A DNA stretch of 15,759 nt from JBGSIZ01 sp041742255 (lineage in GTDB: Bacteria; Pseudomonadota; Alphaproteobacteria; Rhodobacterales; Rhodobacteraceae): positions 1 through 15,759 of the forward strand of contig JBGSIZ010000045.1 in assembly GCA_041742255.1 (NCBI GenBank), written 5' to 3'. Positions 1 through 7,297 of this stretch are shown here, one piece after another (position 1 is the stretch's first letter; each line of letters starts with the position of its first letter). Both the position numbers and the translations under genes were made by a program. The notes under the pieces are model-generated. The model saw only the letters and a list, made by a program, of their open reading frames with translations, was not told where the DNA came from and searched no databases.

Positions 1-510
1 TCGGCCATTGCCACCGAATTTGGCGTGTCGGCGGAAGCCTTTGCCGCCGTAACCGACGCCCCCCGTGACCGGGCGCGGCGCGCCATCGCACAGGCGGCCG
101 AGACGCTGTCGGGCAAATCGGTGTTCTTCTTTCCCGATAGCCAGCTCGAGATCCCCTTGGCCCGGTTCCTGACCCGCGAATGTGGCATGACCGCGATCGA
201 GGTGGGCAGCCCCTATATTCACGACGCGCTGCATGGTCCCGATCTGGACCTGTTGCCCGCCGGCCCGCAAATCAGCGAAGGCCAGGATGTGGACCGCCAA
301 CTGGACCGCGCCCGCGCCGCCCGGCCCGATCTGACAATCTGCGGCCTTGGCCTCGCCAACCCGCTGGAGGCCGAAGGGCTGACCACCAAATGGGCCATCG
401 AACTGGTGTTCACCCCGGTGCATTTCTACGAACAGGCGGGCGACCTTGCCGGGCTGTTCTCGCGCCCACTGCGGCGCAAATCGGTTCTCCGGCTGGAGGC
501 GGCGGAATGA
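1..510 (+). CDS. bchN: Light-independent protochlorophyllide reductase subunit N, 3' part (BchN)
   Basis: BchN forms the heterotetrameric NB component of dark-operative protochlorophyllide reductase (DPOR) with BchB. It takes electrons from BchL and reduces ring D of protochlorophyllide in the cytoplasm. Only the last 169 codons are present; the frame is open from base 1 and ends at TGA 508-510. The family is about 420-430 residues, so roughly 60% is missing upstream, including the N-terminal cysteines that ligate the NB iron-sulfur cluster. The C-terminal nitrogenase-like fold is recognisable: a KSVFFFPDSQLEIPLARFL stretch, then GLGLANPLEAEGLTTKWAIE and an FTPVHFYEQAGDLAGLF end typical of BchN. 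The next gene, bchB, starts 67 bases downstream after a GC-rich hairpin. Identification rests on family recall and the bchNBHLM order. In relatives bchF lies upstream, but that is outside this window. Confidence 0.95.
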   Translation, partial: SAIATEFGVSAEAFAAVTDAPRDRARRAIAQAAETLSGKSVFFFPDSQLEIPLARFLTRECGMTAIEVGSPYIHDALHGPDLDLLPAGPQISEGQDVDRQLDRARAARPDLTICGLGLANPLEAEGLTTKWAIELVFTPVHFYEQAGDLAGLFSRPLRRKSVLRLEAAE

Positions 511-548
511 CCCTTGCATTCATCTCGTCTCAAATACCTTGCGGGGGT

Positions 549-569
549 CCGGGGGCGCAAAGCCCCCGG
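549..569 (+). repeat. GC-rich hairpin in the bchN-bchB gap
   Basis: A perfect 8-bp inverted repeat, CCGGGGGC at 549-556 and GCCCCCGG at 562-569, encloses a GCAAA loop. It ends eight bases before the bchB ATG and no T-run follows, so it does not look like an intrinsic terminator. The flanking CAAATACCTTGCGGGGGTCC context resembles an intergenic palindrome I recall as common in Rhodobacterales genomes. Inference: it may be a mobile or repeated palindrome that acts as an mRNA processing, stability or translation element. Confidence 0.8.
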
Positions 570-577
570 CGTCGCCC

Positions 578-2122
578 ATGAAATTGACCGTCTGGACATA
601 TGAGGGCCCGCCGCACGTTGGGGCCATGCGCGTCGCCACCGCGATGACGGGCCTGCACTATGTCCTGCATGCGCCGCAGGGCGACACCTATGCGGACCTG
701 TTGTTCACCATGATCGAACGGCGCAATCACCGCCCGCCTGTCACCTACACGACGTTTCAGGCGCGCGATCTTGGCGGCGACACCGCTTATTTGTTCAAGG
801 ACGCCTGCCAGCAGGCCGTGGACCGGTTCAAACCGCAGGCGATCATCGTGGGCGCGTCCTGCACCGCCGAACTCATTCAGGATGATCCCGGCGGTCTGGC
901 CGAAACCATGGGCCTGTCGATTCCGGTGATCCCGCTTGATCTGCCCAGCTATCAGCGCAAGGAAAACTTTGGCGCCGATGAAACCTTCTTTCAGATCGTC
1001 CGCCATCTGGCCAAACCGCAGGCACGCACGGCTGGGGTGACCTGCAACATCCTCGGGCCGACAGCCCTTGGGTTCCGGCACCGGGACGACGTCGAAGAAC
1101 TGACCGGGCTGCTGTCCGACCTTGGCGTGACGGTCAATGTGGTGGCCCCGCTTGGCGCGTCACCCGCTGATATCGCCCGCCTGCCCGCCGCGCATTTCAA
1201 CGTGCTGATGTCCCCCGAAACGGGCGAGACGGCAGCGCGGCATCTCGAAAAAACCTTTGACCAGCCGTTCACCCGCACCGTGCCCATCGGGGTCGGGGCC
1301 ACCCGCGACTTCATCGCCGAAATCGGGCGAATCATCGGCCAACCGATGCAGGCCGACGAATCCCGTCTGCGCCTGCCATGGTGGACCCGGTCGGTGGACA
1401 GCACCTATCTGACCGGCAAGCGGGTGTTCATCTTTGGGGACGGCACCCACGTCGCCGCCCACGCTCGCATCGCCCGCGATGAAATGGGGTTCGAGGTGGT
1501 CGGTATCGGCTGCTACAACCGCGAAATGGCGCGGCCTATCCGGGCGCTGGCCAAGGACTACGGGATCACCGCGCTCATCTCCGACGACTATCTGGAGGTC
1601 GAGGCCACGATCGAGGCGCTCGCCCCCGAAATGATCCTCGGCACCCAGATGGAACGGCATATCGGCAAGCGGCTGGGCATTCCCTGCGCCGTGATCTCGG
1701 CCCCGGTGCATGTGCAGGACTATCCGGCGCGGTATTCGCCCCAAATGGGCTATGAAGGCGCGAACGTGATCTTTGACACGCTCATTCACCCGCTGGTGAT
1801 GGGGCTTGAAGAACACCTGTTAACCATGTTCCGCGACGATTTCGAATTTCACGACGACGCCGGGGCCAGCCACCATGGCGGCAAGGCATCGGCGCGACCT
1901 GATGCGGCTGACGCGCCCGAACCCGAAACGCCCCCAACCGCGACCCCTGCGGACGATGGCACCATTGTCTGGTTGTCCGACGCCGAACGCGAACTGAAGA
2001 AAATCCCGTTCTTTGTCCGGGGCAAGGCGCGGCGCAACACCGAAACCTTTGCGGCCCAAAAGGGCATCAACCAGATCAGCCTCGACACTCTGTACGAGGC
2101 AAAGGCACATTATGCGCGATGA
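578..2122 (+). CDS. bchB: Light-independent protochlorophyllide reductase subunit B (BchB)
   Basis: BchB is the catalytic partner of BchN in DPOR; the NB complex binds protochlorophyllide and reduces the C17=C18 bond with electrons delivered by BchL. The 514-residue product starts MKLTVWTYEGPPHVGAMRVA, the conserved start of Rhodobacter BchB, so ATG 578 was chosen although the frame stays open upstream into bchN. Asp36 (in APQGDTYAD) matches the unusual Asp ligand of the NB [4Fe-4S] cluster, and Asp274 (in RSVDSTYLTG) matches the proposed proton donor. Residues about 436-463 form an Ala/Pro/Asp-rich linker, followed by the small C-terminal domain (about 464-514, WLSDAERELKKIPFFVRGKA) seen in BchB/ChlB. 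No Shine-Dalgarno sequence precedes the start; a hairpin occupies that place. The 3' end overlaps bchH by 11 bases. Confidence 0.97.
   Translation: MKLTVWTYEGPPHVGAMRVATAMTGLHYVLHAPQGDTYADLLFTMIERRNHRPPVTYTTFQARDLGGDTAYLFKDACQQAVDRFKPQAIIVGASCTAELIQDDPGGLAETMGLSIPVIPLDLPSYQRKENFGADETFFQIVRHLAKPQARTAGVTCNILGPTALGFRHRDDVEELTGLLSDLGVTVNVVAPLGASPADIARLPAAHFNVLMSPETGETAARHLEKTFDQPFTRTVPIGVGATRDFIAEIGRIIGQPMQADESRLRLPWWTRSVDSTYLTGKRVFIFGDGTHVAAHARIARDEMGFEVVGIGCYNREMARPIRALAKDYGITALISDDYLEVEATIEALAPEMILGTQMERHIGKRLGIPCAVISAPVHVQDYPARYSPQMGYEGANVIFDTLIHPLVMGLEEHLLTMFRDDFEFHDDAGASHHGGKASARPDAADAPEPETPPTATPADDGTIVWLSDAERELKKIPFFVRGKARRNTETFAAQKGINQISLDTLYEAKAHYAR
2101..2105 (+). promoter_or_regulatory. 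Ribosome binding site for bchH inside bchB
   Basis: AAAGG lies six bases before ATG 2112, within the last codons of bchB. It favours 2112 over the later in-frame ATG at 2127, whose upstream region has no comparable purine run. Confidence 0.55.
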
Positions 2123-5100
2123 CGTGATGCACAAACCGTATCGCGTCGCCATCGTGACGCTGGACAGCCACGCCGCCGGGCCCGCGTCCCGCGTCATGGC
2201 GCGGCTGGCTGCCGATCATCCCGGACTTGAGGTCGAGGTGTTCGCTGCTGCCGAATGGTCTGAATGTCCGCAGGCGCTGGTTGCCGCCAAGGCCGCCGTG
2301 GGCCGGGCCGACATGATCGTGGCCAACCTGCTGTTTCTCGAAGAACACGTCGCCCGCATCCAACCCGATATCGAGGCGCGGCGCGATCATTGCGACGCGG
2401 TCGTGGGCCTGATTGCGGACAGCGCGATCGTCAAACTGACCCGGATGGGCGACCTTGATATGTCCAAACCCGCGTCCGGCGCGATGGGCCTGCTCAAGAA
2501 ATTGCGCGGATCGGGCAAACCCTCCGGCGCGTCCGGTGCCAAACAGATGAAGATGCTGCGGCGTCTGCCCAAACTTCTGGCGCTGATCCCCGGCAAATCG
2601 CAGGATTTGCGGGCGTGGTTCCTGTCCATGCAATATTGGCTGGGCGGGTCGGACGAAAACATCGAACAGATGCTGCGATTCCTGTTGGGCCGCTATGCCG
2701 ACCGGACCGATTGGCACGCGCCCAAGGCGCGGCTGCCCATCGAATACCCGGATGTGGGCCTTTATCACCCCGATCTGCCGGGAACCAAGATCGTGACCGA
2801 TCCTGCGCACCTGCCCAAGTCCGGCGGGACCCGTGGCACGGTCGGTTTGTTGATGTTGCGCAGCTATGTCCTGTCGGCCGATACGGCGCATTACGATGCC
2901 GTCATCCGCGCGTTCGAGGCGCGGGGGCTGCGCGTTCTTCCGGCCTTTGCAGGCGGGTTGGATGGTCGCCCCGCGATTGATGGCTATTTTCAGGGCAAGG
3001 TCGATGCACTGGTGTCGCTCACCGGATTTTCGCTTGTCGGTGGTCCGGCTTATAACGACAGCGCCGCCGCCGTTGTGACCCTGTCCGGGCTGAATGTCCC
3101 CTATATCGCGGCGCAACCGCTGGAGTTTCAGACGCTGGGGCAATGGGCCAAGAGCGGTCAGGGGCTTGGCCCGATTGAAACAACGATGCTGGTGGCCTTG
3201 CCCGAAATTGATGGGGCGACCAACCCCACCGTTTTCGCCGGACGGCATGGGCTGGACGGCTGCACCGGATGCGCGCACGCCTGTTCGGGTATCTCGGATT
3301 GCAAGGCGATGGCACCTTGCCACGAACGGATCAACAGCCTTGCGGAAAAAACGCTCCGGCTGGCCACGCTCCGGCGCAAGGCGAACGCCGACAAAAAGGT
3401 GGGCATCGTCCTGTTCGGTTTTCCGCCCAATGCGGGGGCGGTTGGCACGGCGGCCTATTTGTCGGTGTTTGAAAGCCTGTTCAACACGCTGACCCGGATG
3501 GATGCCGAAGGGTATACAGTCACCGTGCCGGAAAATGTCGATGCGCTGCGGGCCATGATGTTGCAAGGCAACGCGCGGCAATACGGGCAAGAGGCCAACG
3601 TGGCCGCGCATGTTGATGCGGACACCATCGTGCGCACCTCGCCCCATTTGAAAGAGGTCGAAGCCGTCTGGGGCCCCGCCCCCGGCAAGGTCCAATCGGA
3701 CGGGCGCGGCGTGTTCGTTCTGGGCCACCATTTTGGCAATGTGTTTGTCGGGGTGCAGCCCACCTTTGGTTACGAAGGCGACCCGATGCGCCTTTTGTTC
3801 GAACGCGGTTTTGCGCCCACGCACGCCTTTGTCACGTTCTACCAATGGCTGCGCAACACGTTTCAGGCCGATGCGATCCTGCATTTCGGGATGCACGGCG
3901 CGCTGGAATTCATGCCCGGCAAACAGTCGGGTCTGGGCGCGCGGGATTGGCCGGATCGGCTGATTGGCGAGATGCCCAACATCTATCTCTATGCCGCCAA
4001 TAACCCGTCCGAGGCGTCGCTGGCCAAACGTCGGTCTAACGCGGTCATCGTCACGCACCTGACCCCGCCGTTGTCCTCTGCGGGCCTTTATAAAGGTCTG
4101 GCCGACGTCAAGGACAGCCTGCGGCGTTGGCGCGAAATGACCCCCGGCGATACTGCGCGGGGCGATCTGGAACAACTAATCCGCGATCAGGCCAACGCGG
4201 TGGACCTGAACGCGCGCAACCTCGACACGCTTTGGCTCACGCTTCAGGAAACCGAAGGCGCGCTGATCCCCGATGGTCTGCACATCGTCGGGCGGCCCAT
4301 GTCGGCGGCGGCGCGGGCGGATATGCTGGCGCTGATGCCGGGGGATGCGGACAAGGTCCGTGCGGCCAAACTGCTGGCCGAAGATCACGAATTGCCCGGC
4401 CTGATGGCCGCCCTGTCGGGGCATTTCATCGCTCCCGTGCATGGCGGCGACCTGATCCGCAGCCCGGACATTCTGCCGACCGGGCGCAATATTCATGCGT
4501 TTGACCCGTTCCGGATGCCCACCGCCTTTGCGATGGCGGACGGGGCGAAACAGGCTCAACTGCTGCTGGATACACACAACGCCATGCCGCGCACCGTGGC
4601 GCTGGTTCTGTGGGGGTCCGACAACATCAAATCCGATGGGGCCCCGATTGCGCAGGCTCTCGCGCTGATGGGCACGGTGCCACGGTTTGACAATTTCGGG
4701 CGGTTGTCGGGCGCGGACCTGATCCCGCTGTCCCGGCTGGGGCGGCCCCGGATTGACGTTGTGATGACCCTGTCGGGCATTTTCCGCGATCTGTTGCCTC
4801 TGCAAACCCGGATGCTGGCCGAGGCCGCGTTGAAATGCGCGCAGGCCGATGAACCCGAAGATATGAATTTCGTCCGCGCCCATGCGCTCGCCTATGTGGC
4901 GGCCCATGGGGGGGACATTGAAACCGCAGCCCTCCGGGTGTTTTCCAACGCCGAAGGGTCCTATGGTTCGAACGTCAATCAACTGGTGGACAGCTCTGCC
5001 TTTGGTGACGAAGACGAACTGGCCGATGCCTATGAAAATCGCAAATCCTTTGCCTATGGCGTGAATGGCAAGGCGGCGCAGAACCCCAATCTGCTGCAAC

Positions 5101-5657
5101 AGACCCTGAAAACCGTCGATCTGGCCTATCAGAACCTCGAATCGGTCGAATTGGGGGTCACCACGGTTGACCATTATTTCGATACGCTGGGCGGCATCGC
5201 GCGGGCCGTGAAACGGGCCAAGGGCGGCGTGTCCGCGCCCGTCTACATCGGCGACCAGACGCGCGGCACCGCCAAAGTGCGCACGCTGCAGGATCAGATC
5301 GCGCTGGAAACCCGGTCGCGCAGCCTGAACCCGAAATTCTACGAAGGTCTGCTGAAACACGGCCACGAAGGCGTGCGCCAGATCGAGGCGCATATCACCA
5401 ACACCGTGGGCTGGTCCGCAACCACGGGCGAGGTCGAACCGTGGGTCTATCAACGCCTGTCGGAAACCTTTGTGCTGGACGCCGCGATGCGCGAACGGCT
5501 TGCCGCCCTGAACCCGCAAGCGTCCATGCGGATGGCCAATCGCCTGCTCGAGGCGTCTGACCGCGCCTATTGGACCCCCGACGCCGCCACGCTGGCGGCC
5601 CTGCAAAACGCCGCTGACGCGATCGAAGATCGCATGGAAGGGATTGCCGCAGAATGA
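2112..5657 (+). CDS. bchH: Magnesium chelatase large subunit (BchH)
   Basis: BchH binds protoporphyrin IX and is the catalytic, porphyrin-carrying subunit of Mg-chelatase. With the BchI-BchD ATPase it inserts Mg2+ at the branch point between haem and bacteriochlorophyll. The 1181-residue product has the family's usual length and the CobN/BchH architecture throughout, including FGMHGALEFMPGKQSGLG, NIYLYAANNPSEASLAKRR, and a C-terminal WSATTGEVEPWVYQRLSETF. A cysteine cluster at residues 384-403 (CX2CX3CX5CX5C) falls where an oxygen-sensitive Fe-S cluster has been reported for the Rhodobacter capsulatus protein. The start at ATG 2112 overlaps bchB by 11 bases; ATG 2127 (MHKPYRVAIVTLDSH) is an alternative. 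It ends at TGA 5655-5657 inside an ATGA that opens a 15-codon ORF leading to bchL. Confidence 0.97.
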   Translation: MRDDVMHKPYRVAIVTLDSHAAGPASRVMARLAADHPGLEVEVFAAAEWSECPQALVAAKAAVGRADMIVANLLFLEEHVARIQPDIEARRDHCDAVVGLIADSAIVKLTRMGDLDMSKPASGAMGLLKKLRGSGKPSGASGAKQMKMLRRLPKLLALIPGKSQDLRAWFLSMQYWLGGSDENIEQMLRFLLGRYADRTDWHAPKARLPIEYPDVGLYHPDLPGTKIVTDPAHLPKSGGTRGTVGLLMLRSYVLSADTAHYDAVIRAFEARGLRVLPAFAGGLDGRPAIDGYFQGKVDALVSLTGFSLVGGPAYNDSAAAVVTLSGLNVPYIAAQPLEFQTLGQWAKSGQGLGPIETTMLVALPEIDGATNPTVFAGRHGLDGCTGCAHACSGISDCKAMAPCHERINSLAEKTLRLATLRRKANADKKVGIVLFGFPPNAGAVGTAAYLSVFESLFNTLTRMDAEGYTVTVPENVDALRAMMLQGNARQYGQEANVAAHVDADTIVRTSPHLKEVEAVWGPAPGKVQSDGRGVFVLGHHFGNVFVGVQPTFGYEGDPMRLLFERGFAPTHAFVTFYQWLRNTFQADAILHFGMHGALEFMPGKQSGLGARDWPDRLIGEMPNIYLYAANNPSEASLAKRRSNAVIVTHLTPPLSSAGLYKGLADVKDSLRRWREMTPGDTARGDLEQLIRDQANAVDLNARNLDTLWLTLQETEGALIPDGLHIVGRPMSAAARADMLALMPGDADKVRAAKLLAEDHELPGLMAALSGHFIAPVHGGDLIRSPDILPTGRNIHAFDPFRMPTAFAMADGAKQAQLLLDTHNAMPRTVALVLWGSDNIKSDGAPIAQALALMGTVPRFDNFGRLSGADLIPLSRLGRPRIDVVMTLSGIFRDLLPLQTRMLAEAALKCAQADEPEDMNFVRAHALAYVAAHGGDIETAALRVFSNAEGSYGSNVNQLVDSSAFGDEDELADAYENRKSFAYGVNGKAAQNPNLLQQTLKTVDLAYQNLESVELGVTTVDHYFDTLGGIARAVKRAKGGVSAPVYIGDQTRGTAKVRTLQDQIALETRSRSLNPKFYEGLLKHGHEGVRQIEAHITNTVGWSATTGEVEPWVYQRLSETFVLDAAMRERLAALNPQASMRMANRLLEASDRAYWTPDAATLAALQNAADAIEDRMEGIAAE

Positions 5658-5701
5658 CCGCGCCAACCCGCAACACGACAACCGAAAGGAGGCTCTCATG
5701 A
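5654..5701 (+). CDS. Possible 15-residue coupling ORF between bchH and bchL
   Basis: The ORF encodes MTAPTRNTTTERRLS. Its ATG overlaps the bchH stop as ATGA (5654-5657), and its TGA overlaps the bchL start as ATGA (5698-5701). It fills the bchH-bchL gap completely, and its AGG AGG codons are themselves the bchL Shine-Dalgarno sequence. No own ribosome-binding site was evident, so it would be translated by ribosomes finishing bchH. Inference: it could carry ribosomes onto bchL or simply be chance. It resembles no protein I know, and I claim no function for the peptide. Confidence 0.35.
   Translation: MTAPTRNTTTERRLS
5685..5692 (+). promoter_or_regulatory. Strong ribosome binding site for bchL
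   Basis: AAAGGAGG lies five bases before ATG 5698. It is one of the best Shine-Dalgarno matches in the window, and it fixes the bchL start at 5698 rather than at in-frame upstream codons. Confidence 0.8.
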
Positions 5702-6600
5702 GCCCCAAAGACGATATTCCGAACCTGCGCGGCCTTGATGGCGAAGGGTCTGTTCAGGTCCACCAAGACGACTCGATGAAAATCGACGGGGCCAAGGTGT
5801 TTTCCGTTTACGGCAAGGGCGGCATCGGCAAATCGACGACATCGTCGAACCTGTCGGCGGCCTTTTCGATGATGGGCAAACGGGTCCTGCAAATCGGCTG
5901 TGACCCGAAACACGACAGCACCTTTACCCTCACGGGGCGGTTGCAGGAAACGGTCATCGACATCCTGAAATCCGTGGATTTCCATTCCGAAGAACTGCGG
6001 CCCGAAGATTATGTGGCCACCGGGTTCAACGGCGTGAAATGCGTCGAGGCCGGCGGGCCACCTGCGGGCACCGGCTGCGGTGGGTATGTGGTGGGTCAGA
6101 CGGTCAAACTGCTCAAACAACACCACCTGCTGGAAGATACCGATGTGGTGATCTTTGACGTGCTGGGCGATGTGGTCTGCGGCGGCTTTGCGGCGCCATT
6201 GCAACATGCCGACCGGGCCGTGATCGTCACTGCCAACGATTTCGACAGCATCTATGCGATGAACCGGATCATTGCCGCCGTGCAGGCCAAATCGGCCAAC
6301 TACAAGGTGCAGTTGGCGGGATGTGTGGCGAACCGGTCGCGCGACACCGACGAGGTGGACCGCTACTGCGCCAAGGTCGGGTTCAACCGTTTGGCCCACA
6401 TGCCCGACATCGACGCGATCCGTCGGTCCCGGCTCAAGAAAAAGACATTGTTCGAAATGGACGACGCCGAAGACGTGGTGATGGCGCGGGCCGAATACAT
6501 GAAACTGGCCGATACGCTGTGGCGGTCGGTGCAGGCCCCCGGCAGCACACCCGCCCCCCTGCCTGACCGCGAGATTTTTGAACTGCTGGGATTCGATTGA
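5698..6600 (+). CDS. bchL: Light-independent protochlorophyllide reductase iron protein (BchL)
   Basis: BchL is the NifH-like ATPase of DPOR. As a homodimer with a bridging [4Fe-4S] cluster it passes electrons to BchN-BchB at the cost of ATP. The 300-residue product shows the P-loop GKGGIGKST at residues 39-47, a CDPKHDST segment at 68-75, and the two cluster cysteines Cys127 (in GTGCGG) and Cys161 (in VVCGGF). The C-terminal half (NRIIAAVQAKSANYKVQLAG and KKKTLFEMDDAEDV) is BchL-specific. A strong AAAGGAGG at 5685-5692 sets the start. bchM follows only four bases after the TGA. The bridging cluster is oxygen-sensitive in characterised BchL proteins, which matters for a host that also uses an oxygen-dependent cyclase. 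Confidence 0.98.
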   Translation: MSPKDDIPNLRGLDGEGSVQVHQDDSMKIDGAKVFSVYGKGGIGKSTTSSNLSAAFSMMGKRVLQIGCDPKHDSTFTLTGRLQETVIDILKSVDFHSEELRPEDYVATGFNGVKCVEAGGPPAGTGCGGYVVGQTVKLLKQHHLLEDTDVVIFDVLGDVVCGGFAAPLQHADRAVIVTANDFDSIYAMNRIIAAVQAKSANYKVQLAGCVANRSRDTDEVDRYCAKVGFNRLAHMPDIDAIRRSRLKKKTLFEMDDAEDVVMARAEYMKLADTLWRSVQAPGSTPAPLPDREIFELLGFD

Positions 6601-6604
6601 AACC

Positions 6605-7297
6605 ATGACCGCCTACGGCACCACACGCGACCGGGTTGAACACTATTTCGACCGCACCGCCACCCGCACATGGGAACGGTTGACCTCTGACGCGCCGGTG
6701 TCAGGGGTGCGGGCGACCGTGCGGGCAGGGCGTGACCGGATGCGGGCGCTTATGCTGGCGCAATTGCCCGATGACCTGCGCGGCGCGCGGGTTCTGGATG
6801 CTGGCTGCGGGACGGGGGCCATGGCCGTCGAACTGGCACAGCGCGGCGCGCATGTGACGGCGGTTGATATCTCGCCCGCTCTCATCGACATCGCGCGCAA
6901 ACGGGAACCTGCCGATCTGGACGGCCAGATCACCTGGCACGCGGGCGATATGACCGATGCGGGTTTGGGCGCGTTCGACTACGGCGTCGCGATGGACAGC
7001 ATGATCTACTACTCCGCGACCGACCTCGCCCAAATCCTGTCGCAGCTTGGTCCGCGAATTGACGGGCGGCTGGTGTTCACACTGGCCCCGCGCACGCCCG
7101 CGCTCATGGCGATGTGGCGGGTGGGCAAACTGTTCCCGAAAACAGACCGCAGCCCCACCATGATCCCGCAATCAACGGCGCGGGTTGCGGATGCCCTGCG
7201 GGTGGCCGGGGTGCCCGGACGGCTGCGCGACATCGAACGGATCAAATCCGGCTTTTACATCTCGAACTGCCTCACGTTTCAACGGGGACTGTCATGA
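6605..7297 (+). CDS. bchM: Mg-protoporphyrin IX O-methyltransferase (BchM)
   Basis: BchM uses S-adenosylmethionine to methylate the C13 propionate of Mg-protoporphyrin IX, giving the monomethyl ester used by the ring E cyclase. It acts just after Mg-chelatase, and BchH is reported to stimulate it. The 230-residue product has a SAM-binding motif I, VLDAGCGTG (63-71), and a following acidic loop AVDIS (86-90). The N-terminal YFDRTATRTWERLTSDAPVSG and C-terminal IKSGFYISNCLTFQRG regions are characteristic of the family. ATG 6605 lies four bases after the bchL stop with only a weak purine run before it, so translation is probably coupled to bchL. The stop overlaps the lhaA start as ATGA (7294-7297). 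Confidence 0.96.
   Translation: MTAYGTTRDRVEHYFDRTATRTWERLTSDAPVSGVRATVRAGRDRMRALMLAQLPDDLRGARVLDAGCGTGAMAVELAQRGAHVTAVDISPALIDIARKREPADLDGQITWHAGDMTDAGLGAFDYGVAMDSMIYYSATDLAQILSQLGPRIDGRLVFTLAPRTPALMAMWRVGKLFPKTDRSPTMIPQSTARVADALRVAGVPGRLRDIERIKSGFYISNCLTFQRGLS

Noticed and set aside
446..577. Longer bchB using a TTG at 446 or 539
   Set aside because: The conserved BchB N terminus begins exactly at ATG 578, neither TTG has a ribosome-binding site, and the extension would translate the hairpin.
2076..5708. Two long antisense open frames (699 and 510 codons) covering almost all of bchH
   Set aside because: They meet at one stop and mirror the bchH codon pattern. High G+C third positions produce such frames; the translations are rich in His, Arg, Gly and Gln with no family resemblance.
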